A program made the translations under genes and the position numbers. Below are positions 1 to 6,977 of a stretch of DNA of 7,640 bases, piece by piece. The DNA lies in NCBI GenBank assembly GCA_002299785.1, contig DBNL01000021.1, positions 1 through 7,640 of the forward strand. The letters are read 5' to 3'. The notes beneath the pieces were generated by a model that was not told the DNA's origin, made no database searches, and was given only the letters and a program-made list of their open reading frames with translations. This DNA comes from Verrucomicrobia bacterium UBA673 (GTDB lineage: Bacteria; Verrucomicrobiota; Verrucomicrobiia; Limisphaerales; UBA1096). Every line of letters starts with the position of its first letter. Within the stretch, counting starts at the first letter, position 1.

Positions 1-2601
1 GGTGTTTTGGACAGGCACAAGACGTTTGTCGAGGGCTTGAACATCGTGACATCGCTTGCCCACGGGCGTGGCGGCGTGTGGTTGCTCAATCCGCCGTACC
101 TGCTTTTTTATCCGGACAAAAACCGCGACGACATCCCGGACAGCGACCCGGTGGTGCACCTTGCCGGCTTCGGGTTGGAGGACACGCACTCGGTGGTGAA
201 CAGCCTGCGCTGGGGGCCGGACGGCTGGCTCTACGCCGCGCAGGGCAGCACGGTTTCTGCGAAAGTGCGGCGGCCCGGTTTCGATGAAAAAGAGATTCTA
301 TCGATGGGCCAAAACATCTGGCGCTACCATCCCGGGACGCGCCGCTACGAGGTGTTTGCCGAGGGCGGCGGCAACGCGTTTGGGGTGGAGTTCGACGCGC
401 AGGGCCGGGTGTTCTCCGGGCACAACGGCGGTGATACGCGGGGCTTCCACTACGTGCAGGGAGGTTACTTGCGCAAGGGCTTCACCAAGCACGGGGCGCT
501 CAGCAATCCGTATGCGTTTGGTTACTTCAATTCGATGCCGCACAATAAGGTACCGCGTTTCACTCACAACTTCATCGTTTACGAGGGAGTTGGTTTACCG
601 GAAAAGTTTCTCGGCAAAATCCTCGGCGTTGAGCCGTTGCAAGGCCGCGTGGTGATGAGCGACCGCACGGTGATTGGCTCGTCGTTCAAGACGCTCGACA
701 CGGGGCATCCGATCAAAAGCAGTGACAGTTGGTTCCGTCCGGTGGACATCAAGGCCGGGCCGGACGGCGCGATTTACGTGTGCGACTGGTACGACGATCA
801 GGTGAACCACTACCGCAATCACGAGGGCCGAATTGATCCGCAAAACGGCCGCGTTTACCGGCTGCGAGCCAAGAGCAGCCAGCCGGTGCAGCCGTTCGAC
901 TTGGCCAGGCGCACGACGGCGGAGATAGTCGGGTTGCTGCTTCACGATGACAAGTGGCACCGTCAAACGGCGCTGCGGCTGTTGGCCGATCGTGTGGATG
1001 CTATCGCGCTCCCGCTACTAAAAACCATGTTGCGCGACGAGCTTGGTCAAGCGGCGCTCGAGGCGCTATGGGCGATCAACCTGTGCGGCGGGTTCAACCC
1101 GGATTTCGCTAGAGAGACGCTTAAGCACGCCAATCCGCATGTGCGCTCCTGGACGGTTCGTCTGCTTGGCGACGAAAAAATCGTTTCTGAGGCGACGGCT
1201 GTTGCGTTGGCCGGCTTGGCCAAGCGCGAGCCACACGTCGAGGTGCGCGGGCAACTCGCCGCCACAGCCAAGCGGCTGCCGGTCGGTCACGCGCTGCCGA
1301 TTATCCGTGAGTTGCTCGGACACGATGTGGATGCGGGCGATATTTATCAGCCGCTGATGGTTTGGTGGGCGCTGGAGTCGAAGGTCGCCGCACATCCGGA
1401 CGCGGTGCTGGAACTGTTTGACGACGAGCCGCTTTGGCAAACGTCGCTCGTGCGTGAGCATGTTTTGAGCAGGCTCATACGGCGCTTCACCAAGGCCGGC
1501 ACTCGCGCGGATCTACTCGCGTCCGCTCGGTTGTTCGAGATGGCTCCCAACGCCGAGGCGGCAAAAATCGTGATGGCCGGCTTCGAGCAGTCGTACAAGG
1601 GGCGGTCGATGGCCGCGTTGCCGGAGCGGCTGCTGGCGGCGATGGCGCGTCATGGGGGAGTCTCGCTTGCGTTGGGTCTGCGTCGCGGCGAAGCGAAGGC
1701 GATTGATGATGCTTTACGGGTCATCGCCGACGTTAAGGCGGACAAGGTCATGCGTTTGCAGTACACGGAAATTTTCGGCGAAGTGCCGAATGCGAAAGCG
1801 CTCCCGATTTTACTCGGTATCGTGAAAAGCGAGCCGGGCAGTGACTTAAAGCGGGCTGCGCTTGGTTCGCTCAAGCCTTACAACGACGAGCGAGTTCCTG
1901 CGGCAGTGCTGGCTGTATACGGCGAATTGCCGGACAGCTTGCGGAAAGTCGCCGGGACACTTCTGGCCGGTCGTCCTGCGTCGGCTGCTGCAATGCTGCA
2001 GGCTGTCGATGACGGCAAGCTGGCAGCCGGCTTGGTTTCGGCGGAAGTGATCAGCCTGCTGCGCTCGCACCGTGACGAGGGCGTTGGCCAATTGTTGACC
2101 AAGCATTTCGCTGATTCAGAAGTGGATGCAGCCGAGTTGGAGCAGGAAATTCAGCGCTTAGCCAAGGTGGTGACGACCGAACCAGGGAGTCCGTATGAGG
2201 GGAAGAAGTTGTATGCTGAAAGCTGCGCCGCGTGCCATCGGCTGTTTGAGCATGGCGGGCAAATCGGCCCGGACTTGACGGCGTACCAGCGGGATGACCT
2301 AGACACGATGCTGCTGAACATTATCAACCCAAGCGCGGAGATTCGTGAAGGGTACGAAAATTTTTTATTAACCACGAAAGACGGCCGACTGGCCAGCGGG
2401 TTCCTAGTCGAGCAGGACAGCCGATCGGTGGTTTTGCGCGGGCTGGACGGACAGGACGTAACCGTTGCGCGGAAGGCGATTCACGAGTTGAAAGCGCAGG
2501 GCTTGTCGCTGATGCCAGGAGGGTTGCTGGCAGGCTACAACGACGTGCAAATACGCGATTTAATGGCCTATTTGCGCAGTTCTCAGCCGTTGAATAATTA
2601 A
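1..2601 (+). CDS. PVC-type haem-binding protein: beta-propeller, HEAT-like repeats, C-terminal cytochrome c (5' partial)
   Basis: The frame is open from base 1, so the true start and any signal peptide lie upstream; the TTG at 7 is only the first start-like codon inside the window. Three regions are visible. Bases about 1-870 encode a sugar-dehydrogenase-like beta-propeller, with blade signatures such as GPDGWLYAAQG and GPDGAIYVCDWYDDQ, ending in GRVYRL. Bases about 900-2160 are helical, Leu/Ala-rich and HEAT-like (for example HRQTALRLLADR). Bases about 2180-2600 are a cytochrome c module: haem-attachment CAACH at 2224-2238, then GPDLT, and a probable distal haem ligand Met at 2512-2514 in SLMPGG. 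Proteins of this layout are abundant in Planctomycetota and Verrucomicrobiota and are often annotated as membrane-bound dehydrogenases. They are expected outside the cytoplasmic membrane because haem c is attached there. The substrate is unknown; sugar or polysaccharide oxidation is a guess from the propeller. The family call is firm and the reaction is not. Confidence 0.9.
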   Translation, partial: GVLDRHKTFVEGLNIVTSLAHGRGGVWLLNPPYLLFYPDKNRDDIPDSDPVVHLAGFGLEDTHSVVNSLRWGPDGWLYAAQGSTVSAKVRRPGFDEKEILSMGQNIWRYHPGTRRYEVFAEGGGNAFGVEFDAQGRVFSGHNGGDTRGFHYVQGGYLRKGFTKHGALSNPYAFGYFNSMPHNKVPRFTHNFIVYEGVGLPEKFLGKILGVEPLQGRVVMSDRTVIGSSFKTLDTGHPIKSSDSWFRPVDIKAGPDGAIYVCDWYDDQVNHYRNHEGRIDPQNGRVYRLRAKSSQPVQPFDLARRTTAEIVGLLLHDDKWHRQTALRLLADRVDAIALPLLKTMLRDELGQAALEALWAINLCGGFNPDFARETLKHANPHVRSWTVRLLGDEKIVSEATAVALAGLAKREPHVEVRGQLAATAKRLPVGHALPIIRELLGHDVDAGDIYQPLMVWWALESKVAAHPDAVLELFDDEPLWQTSLVREHVLSRLIRRFTKAGTRADLLASARLFEMAPNAEAAKIVMAGFEQSYKGRSMAALPERLLAAMARHGGVSLALGLRRGEAKAIDDALRVIADVKADKVMRLQYTEIFGEVPNAKALPILLGIVKSEPGSDLKRAALGSLKPYNDERVPAAVLAVYGELPDSLRKVAGTLLAGRPASAAAMLQAVDDGKLAAGLVSAEVISLLRSHRDEGVGQLLTKHFADSEVDAAELEQEIQRLAKVVTTEPGSPYEGKKLYAESCAACHRLFEHGGQIGPDLTAYQRDDLDTMLLNIINPSAEIREGYENFLLTTKDGRLASGFLVEQDSRSVVLRGLDGQDVTVARKAIHELKAQGLSLMPGGLLAGYNDVQIRDLMAYLRSSQPLNN

Positions 2602-2655
2602 CAATTTTAAGGCTGTTTACTGTTTGTTTTCACTATTTTTCGTTAGTTTATCCCC

Positions 2656-5172
2656 ATGGAGGAATTCGAGGCGCAGTTGGATCGTTTTTCTGACTTGGAT
2701 CAGCTCGTCGTTCCAGACTTGTGGCAGCAGGAAGCGGTTCAACATCTGCGGGCTGGCAAGGATGTTGTCGTCCACGCGGCGACCGGCGCAGGCAAAACGT
2801 TCATTTTTGAACTTTGGTCCAACGAGGGTCGCAATCCCGGCCAGGCGATTTACACCGTACCGACTCGCGCTTTGGCCAACGACAAACTCGCCGAGTGGCG
2901 CGCGCGCGGCTGGAATGTTGGTATCGCCACGGGAGATCTTTCGGAAAACCTGGACGCGCCGGTCATCGTTGCTACGCTTGAGACGCAGAAAAACCGCCTC
3001 ATCAATGGCGACGGCCCGAGGCTATTGGTGATCGACGAGTACCAAATGCTCGGCGACGCCGATCGCGGTCTCAACTACGAGTTGGCCATCGCCATGGCGC
3101 CACCCCAGACACAGCTCCTGATGCTCAGCGGCAGCGTGGCTAACCCCAAGCACGTCGTCGCTTGGCTTCAACGCCGCCTAGGCCGGGATGCCGAGTGGGT
3201 TTGGCACGACGACAGACCGGTACCGCTCGAGGAGGTATACGCCGGGATGCTCAACTACTACGTCCCTCCGGAGATTCGAGGCTATTGGCCAAGGTTCGCC
3301 GCCAAGGCGCTGGCGGAGGGGCTTGGTCCGGTTTTGATTTTTGCGCCACGCCGCCGAGCCACCGAGGCGCTCGCCGCCGAGATCGCCCGCAACTTGCCGA
3401 CCCCCGACCCCCTCCGGTTGACCGCCGAGCAAAAAGATCTCGTCGGCGTTCGCTACGCAAGAATGCTGCAGGCGCGCGTCGCGTTCCACCACAGCGGGTT
3501 GAGCTACGGCGCGCGCGCTGGAGTGATCGAGCCCTTGGCCAAGGCCGGCCAACTGCGAGTCGTTGTGGCCACGATGGGCTTGGCCGCCGGCATAAACTTT
3601 TCTTTGCGTAGCGTGGCATTGGCCGCCGACTCGTATCGTCGCGACCATTTGGAGGTGCCGATTCGGGCGGATGAGATTCACCAAATGTTCGGACGCGCTG
3701 GCCGGCGCGGCATCGACGAGATCGGTTACGGCTTGGTTTCGCGAAATGAAATTCGTATTCGCGATGGCCATCCCTGTTTTCTTTCTCGGAACGGCATGGT
3801 CGATTGGGCGTCACTGTTGGGTCTGATGCACGGGGCGTCGGAGCAGGGGCGTGATCCGTACACAGAGGCAGTGCGAGTGCAGGAGCGGTTGTTCAGCACC
3901 CAGCCGATTCCGCTTGGCATGGAGTTTGCGATGAAACATCCGGACGTGCCGTGCGGTCTGGGTACCGACTCGGAGCGCGCCCGAAAATCCCGCAGGCGAG
4001 TTCGCGAAATGCTCAACAGCCGAGGCGGGTGGGAAGCCTGGCCCAAGGCTGTGCCGGTGCAGCTCGCCGAGGTTTTCGTCCCGAAAAAAACAAGCGGCGA
4101 CGGGGCGGAGGAAGATCAACACCCGCTTGGCGAAGCGCCGGTTCTTCGGTCGGCGTTGATGGAGCCGGAAGTGCTGCGTCGAACTGGGGCCGGTGAGTTG
4201 GCCCTGCTGCCGTCCCAGGAGGCGTATGGCCGGGAGCAGAAGGTGGCAAACCAACTCAACAACGAGCGGCTTGACTTGGCTAAGTGGGTGCGCCGGCTGA
4301 CCGGTTGGCGAATGCGCGTGGTGCCGCTGAGGCTCTGGCAAAAGAAAATACAGCCACTCCTCGAAGAGAAACTGGCGGCAAACCAGACGCCGGTGGAGCA
4401 GTTTCGTTGGGAGGACAACTGGCTGCTTGTCCAGTTGCGGTTGGGGCAACAGGTCGTTCCGGCCCATGTCGATTCGCATGGCGTGGCACTTTGGCGGCCG
4501 CTGGAGCGGCAGGTAGTCAATCCAACCTGCGCCGGTTGCGGCCTGTACGGCGAGTGCCGTGAACTCAAGCCGGCCACCGGCGTGGCGCTGCTTTGGAAAC
4601 GGCTCAATCTGGTTGATGAAAAAGGTAGGCCGACTCAACGCGGCAGGATTGTCAGTTTTTTTTCGCAGAGTTATGGCCTGGGCATCGCGGCGGCGCTGGA
4701 GGATGAGTCGCTGCCGATCGGCGAGTTGGTTTACGAGTTGGCCAACCTCGATGCAGGCTACCGTTTTGGCGGCGATGCAAATCGCTGGGACGGGCGCATT
4801 CCTGTCGCCTGCCGCGAGTGCTATGGGGATGTGACGGTGCCGGGCTATTTAGACGCCGGCCTGCCGTTGCGTTACGGCGCGGGTGCCGGGCAGGTGGTGG
4901 CGGCGATGCATGCGAATCCCGCCGACAAGGGCAACTGGGTGACAGATCTGCTGGGCGCCGGCGATATCGATCGCGCGCTGATAGAGTGGCGCAGTTTGTT
5001 GCGGCAGATCACGCACTCACCGGAACTAGACTGGGAACGCTGGGTGGAGTTACAAAAACACGCCGGAACTATTCTTAACGAGACCGAGTCGCCGACGCTC
5101 TCCAGATTGCCGACTCTTGAGCATCACCAGCAGGGCAGGGTGAATCACTATTTGCGGTTGAAATCGTATTGA
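2656..5172 (+). CDS. Ski2-like superfamily 2 DEAD/DEAH-box helicase with C-terminal cysteine cluster
   Basis: 838 residues. The ATG at 2656 is the first possible start, because an in-frame TAG lies at 2644-2646. There is no Shine-Dalgarno sequence. Helicase motifs appear in order: Gln24 in a Q-motif-like WQQEAV; Walker A ATGAGKT (42-48); Ia PTRALAND (69-76); Walker B/motif II VIDEYQ (125-130); III LSGS (157-160); IV VLIFAPRR (226-233); V ATMGLAAGINF (305-315); VI QMFGRAGRRG (343-352). The GxNF and QMxGRAGRxG forms of motifs V and VI are typical of Ski2-like/Hel308-type ATP-dependent nucleic acid helicases. Residues about 655-700 (TQRGRIVSFF through LVYELANLDA) resemble the winged-helix/ratchet part of that group. 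Five cysteines, C625-x2-C628-x5-C634 and C719-x2-C722, suggest a bound zinc or iron-sulfur cluster. It would act in the cytoplasm on RNA or DNA; which one cannot be told. It is convergent with the Fur-family gene 7 bases away. The superfamily is certain and the specific role unknown. Confidence 0.92.
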   Translation: MEEFEAQLDRFSDLDQLVVPDLWQQEAVQHLRAGKDVVVHAATGAGKTFIFELWSNEGRNPGQAIYTVPTRALANDKLAEWRARGWNVGIATGDLSENLDAPVIVATLETQKNRLINGDGPRLLVIDEYQMLGDADRGLNYELAIAMAPPQTQLLMLSGSVANPKHVVAWLQRRLGRDAEWVWHDDRPVPLEEVYAGMLNYYVPPEIRGYWPRFAAKALAEGLGPVLIFAPRRRATEALAAEIARNLPTPDPLRLTAEQKDLVGVRYARMLQARVAFHHSGLSYGARAGVIEPLAKAGQLRVVVATMGLAAGINFSLRSVALAADSYRRDHLEVPIRADEIHQMFGRAGRRGIDEIGYGLVSRNEIRIRDGHPCFLSRNGMVDWASLLGLMHGASEQGRDPYTEAVRVQERLFSTQPIPLGMEFAMKHPDVPCGLGTDSERARKSRRRVREMLNSRGGWEAWPKAVPVQLAEVFVPKKTSGDGAEEDQHPLGEAPVLRSALMEPEVLRRTGAGELALLPSQEAYGREQKVANQLNNERLDLAKWVRRLTGWRMRVVPLRLWQKKIQPLLEEKLAANQTPVEQFRWEDNWLLVQLRLGQQVVPAHVDSHGVALWRPLERQVVNPTCAGCGLYGECRELKPATGVALLWKRLNLVDEKGRPTQRGRIVSFFSQSYGLGIAAALEDESLPIGELVYELANLDAGYRFGGDANRWDGRIPVACRECYGDVTVPGYLDAGLPLRYGAGAGQVVAAMHANPADKGNWVTDLLGAGDIDRALIEWRSLLRQITHSPELDWERWVELQKHAGTILNETESPTLSRLPTLEHHQQGRVNHYLRLKSY

Positions 5173-5179
5173 ACGCCGT

Positions 5180-5656
5180 CTAGTCGCAGGCTTTTTTCTC
5201 ACAAACGCCGTTCTTTTTCAGTTTGTCACAAGTGGCGGAGAGTTGCAGTTTCTGCGATTTCACGGTGAATCCCAGCTTTTGCCCAATCTGGTTCTCGATT
5301 GAGTCGATCTTTTCACTGTCGAACTCCACGATCTTTTCGCAGTCCTCACAGATTAGATGATTGTGGTTGGGGTGGTCGGAGTAGTTAGGATCGTAAAACT
5401 TGTATGGCTTCCCGAAGTCCATCTCGTGTACGAGATGGCTCTCGGTGAGCAGAGGCAGGGTGCGATAGACCGTGGCGCGGGAGACGGAGCGATCTTTCTG
5501 TCGCGCCCACTCTAGCAGTTGATCGGCAGTGAAATGCTCTTCGGTATCGAACACGGTGTCGATGATAATGCGCCGCTGATCAGTGATGCGAAGATTCTTC
5601 TCTTCCAGGAAATCGATAAATTTCCTTTTGGCTTTTTTTCTCGCTTCCGACTGCAC
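5180..5656 (-). CDS. Fur-family metal-responsive transcriptional regulator
   Basis: 158 residues, the usual Fur length. The N-terminal winged helix includes RITDQRRIII (23-32) and the recognition helix SRATVYRTLPLL (59-70). The dimerisation/metal domain has HPNHNHLICEDC (95-106) and IVEF (109-112). C103-x2-C106 with C152-x4-C157 would form the structural Cys4 zinc site; C143 is an extra cysteine. H41, H98, H100 and E111 align with regulatory metal ligands of Fur/PerR. The Asp at 89 could correspond to the PerR aspartate, but the alignment needs an indel. It could sense iron, peroxide through iron, zinc or another metal; the sequence does not settle which. The start is the GTG at 5654-5656, since an in-frame stop (TAA, read on -) lies at 5660-5662. 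No Shine-Dalgarno sequence precedes it. Base composition looks lower in G+C than the neighbours (45-62% in three 60-base lines counted by hand, against 72% in one line of the helicase). Confidence 0.95.
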   Translation of the reverse strand: MQSEARKKAKRKFIDFLEEKNLRITDQRRIIIDTVFDTEEHFTADQLLEWARQKDRSVSRATVYRTLPLLTESHLVHEMDFGKPYKFYDPNYSDHPNHNHLICEDCEKIVEFDSEKIDSIENQIGQKLGFTVKSQKLQLSATCDKLKKNGVCEKKACD

Positions 5657-5663
5657 GCGTTAA

Positions 5664-5692
5664 ATTGTTACCCAGTTTCTTGGCCGAGTCAA
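5664..5692 (-). promoter_or_regulatory. sigma70-type promoter for the Fur-family gene
   Basis: Read on the minus strand, -35 is TTGACT (5687-5692, 5 of 6 to consensus), the spacer is exactly 17 bases, and -10 is AACAAT (5664-5669, 4 of 6). Only 7 bases separate the -10 box from the GTG start, so transcription should begin at or within a base or two of the start codon. That would give a leaderless mRNA and would account for the lack of a ribosome binding site. The match was made by eye. Confidence 0.55.
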
Positions 5693-5706
5693 TGAGACTG
5701 ATCTCA
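5693..5706. repeat. short inverted repeat TGAGA-N4-TCTCA next to the -35 box
   Basis: TGAGA (5693-5697) and TCTCA (5702-5706) form perfect 5-base arms around CTGA. The repeat abuts the regulator's predicted -35 hexamer (5687-5692). It could be an operator for an unidentified protein. Arms this short also arise by chance, so only the position makes it notable. Confidence 0.3.
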
Positions 5707-5716
5707 AAACTTAACA

Positions 5717-5731
5717 ACAATCGCCGATTGT
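5717..5731. promoter_or_regulatory. perfect 7-1-7 inverted repeat, candidate Fur-family operator
   Basis: ACAATCG-C-CGATTGT is a perfect 15-base inverted repeat with 7-base arms and a single central base. This is the geometry of known Fur, Zur and PerR boxes, although the bases differ from the E. coli Fur and B. subtilis PerR consensus. It lies between the divergent regulator and glycosyltransferase genes, roughly 60-75 bases upstream of the predicted regulator transcription start. A further ATTGT half-site falls within the regulator's -10 box (5664-5668). Autoregulation is an inference from position and geometry. Confidence 0.45.
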
Positions 5732-5767
5732 CGCATCGCCGCCTTTCGGGCATCGTGAGCCGAACGG

Positions 5768-5787
5768 CTTGGCAAAGTTTGGCCAAG
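5768..5787. repeat. inverted repeat CTTGGC-N8-GCCAAG just upstream of the glycosyltransferase start
   Basis: Six-base arms CTTGGC (5768-5773) and GCCAAG (5782-5787) flank AAAGTTTG and end 8 bases before the ATG at 5796. The right arm overlaps one copy of the TTGGCCAA palindrome (5779-5786). In RNA it could form a small hairpin near the start codon; as DNA it could be a protein site. No Shine-Dalgarno sequence is visible here. Confidence 0.35.
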
Positions 5788-5795
5788 TTCGACTT

Positions 5796-6977
5796 ATGAC
5801 CGGGCAACAGACCAGCGATTCATACGAAGTCAGTGTGGTGATGCCGTGCCTTAACGAGGCCGAGACGCTCGCAGTCTGCATCCAAAAAGCCAGCGTCTGT
5901 CTCGCCGACAACGGCGTCTCCTACGAGATCATCATTGCCGACAACGGCAGCTCCGATGGTTCGCAATCCATCGCTGAGGCCGAGGGCGCGCGCGTTGTGA
6001 CGGTCGAGGCCAAGGGCTATGGCAGCGCGCTCATGGGAGGTATCGCGGCGGCGCGCGGGCGGTTCGTCATTATGGCCGATGCCGACGACAGCTACGACTT
6101 CTCCGCGCTCATGCCGTTCATCGAAAAGTTGCGAGACGGTTGCGACTTCGTTATCGGCAATCGCTTTAAGGGAGGGATCGCGCCCGGGGCCATGCCGCCG
6201 CTGCATCGCTACCTCGGCAATCCCGTGCTGAGCGGCTTGGGGCGACTTTTTTTCGGCTCCCCGGCCCGAGATTTCCATTGTGGGCTGCGATGCTTTTCAC
6301 GCGATGCATTCGATCGCATGAATCTACAGACGACCGGTATGGAGTTTGCCAGCGAGATGGTTGTCAAGGCAACGCTGCTTGGCTTGCGCATCGCCGAAGT
6401 GCCGACGACGCTCTCCTTGGATGGTCGCAGTCGGCCGCCGCACTTGCGAAGCTGGCGCGATGGCTGGCGGCACTTGCGCTTTATGCTGCTGTTCAGTCCG
6501 CGCTGGCTATTTTTGTATCCCGGGCTTTTCCTGATGTTCGCCGGCTTGGGTGTTGGGGGTTGGCTGTTGCCGGAGGCACGGCAGCTTGGCCATGCGACGC
6601 TCAACGTGCACACGCTGGTATACGCGGCGTTGTCGGTTTTGCTCGGTTTTCAGGCTGTCCTCTTCGCGCTGTTCACGCGGACGTTTGCGATCACGCAGGG
6701 GCTGATGCCGCCGAGCCGACTGCTGAACCGGCTGTACCGTTTCGTCACGCTTGAGACCGGCTTGGTGGTTGGGGGACTGCTGGTATTGAGCGGATTCGGT
6801 GGCTCATTGGCGGCGACGCTTGGCTGGCAAAAAATCGACTTCGGCGAACTCGAGCCATCGGTTGTGCTGCGCCAAGTCATCCCGTCGATCGTGGCGCTGG
6901 TGCTTGGTTTTCAAGTCGTTCTGGGCAGTTTTTTTCTCAGTGTTCTTGGGCTGAAACGCAAGGGAGGCGAGGGGTGA
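5796..6977 (+). CDS. membrane-anchored family 2 glycosyltransferase (polyprenyl-phosphate glycosyltransferase-like)
   Basis: 393 residues from the ATG at 5796. An in-frame TTG at 5769 would add 9 residues, but conserved GT2 sequence begins only at residue 12, so ATG is preferred. The catalytic domain is GT-A fold, DPM1/GtrB-like: VVMPCLNEAETL (14-25), IIADNGSSDGS (46-56), a DxD-type metal and nucleotide-sugar site ADADDSY (94-100), GNRF (121-124), DFHCGLRCF (159-167) and GMEFASEMVVKA (181-192). Four hydrophobic segments follow, at about 238-258, 272-294, 321-343 and 360-386, anchoring it in the cytoplasmic membrane with the active site in the cytoplasm. Relatives transfer a sugar from a nucleotide donor to polyprenyl phosphate, giving the lipid-linked sugar used by membrane glycosyltransferases; that reaction is inferred here. 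The next gene overlaps its stop by 4 bases, so the two are probably translationally coupled. No clear promoter or ribosome binding site was found upstream. Confidence 0.92.
   Translation: MTGQQTSDSYEVSVVMPCLNEAETLAVCIQKASVCLADNGVSYEIIIADNGSSDGSQSIAEAEGARVVTVEAKGYGSALMGGIAAARGRFVIMADADDSYDFSALMPFIEKLRDGCDFVIGNRFKGGIAPGAMPPLHRYLGNPVLSGLGRLFFGSPARDFHCGLRCFSRDAFDRMNLQTTGMEFASEMVVKATLLGLRIAEVPTTLSLDGRSRPPHLRSWRDGWRHLRFMLLFSPRWLFLYPGLFLMFAGLGVGGWLLPEARQLGHATLNVHTLVYAALSVLLGFQAVLFALFTRTFAITQGLMPPSRLLNRLYRFVTLETGLVVGGLLVLSGFGGSLAATLGWQKIDFGELEPSVVLRQVIPSIVALVLGFQVVLGSFFLSVLGLKRKGGEG
6962..6967 (+). promoter_or_regulatory. ribosome binding site for the methyltransferase
   Basis: GGGAGG inside the 3' end of the glycosyltransferase gene, 6 bases before the GTG at 6974. 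It supports GTG as the start and the 4-base GTGA stop/start overlap. It is the only clear Shine-Dalgarno sequence before any of the starts in this window. Confidence 0.65.

Noticed and set aside
2602..2655. Promoter for the helicase in the AT-rich gap
   Set aside because: Several -35-like words exist (TTAACA, TTTACT, TTGTTT), but none has a -10 match better than 3 of 6 at 16-18 bases. The AT-richness is suggestive only.
4528..4557. Cas4/AddB-like nuclease fused to the helicase
   Set aside because: The C-x2-C-x5-C spacing matches, but no D...ExK nuclease motif was found in the flanking residues, and no CRISPR repeats or cas genes are present.
3811..4638. Long minus-strand open frame (275 codons) inside the helicase gene
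   Set aside because: It is antisense to a helicase with intact motifs, its translation shows no recognisable domain, and long antisense frames are expected in G+C-rich genes.
5173..5200. Possible terminator in the convergent gap and adjacent T-run (5191-5196)
   Set aside because: The T-run is real, but only a three-base GCC/GGC stem could be drawn before it. The gap between the stop codons is just 7 bases, so no terminator can be supported.
5707..5795. Promoter for the glycosyltransferase operon
   Set aside because: TTAACA (5711-5716) is a good -35 match, but the hexamers 16-18 bases downstream are poor, and TTGGCA (5769-5774) would put the -10 over the start codon.
5580..5807. Minus-strand open frame overlapping the start of the Fur-family gene and its promoter
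   Set aside because: It is in a different frame from the regulator, covers the predicted promoter and operator, and has no recognisable sequence.
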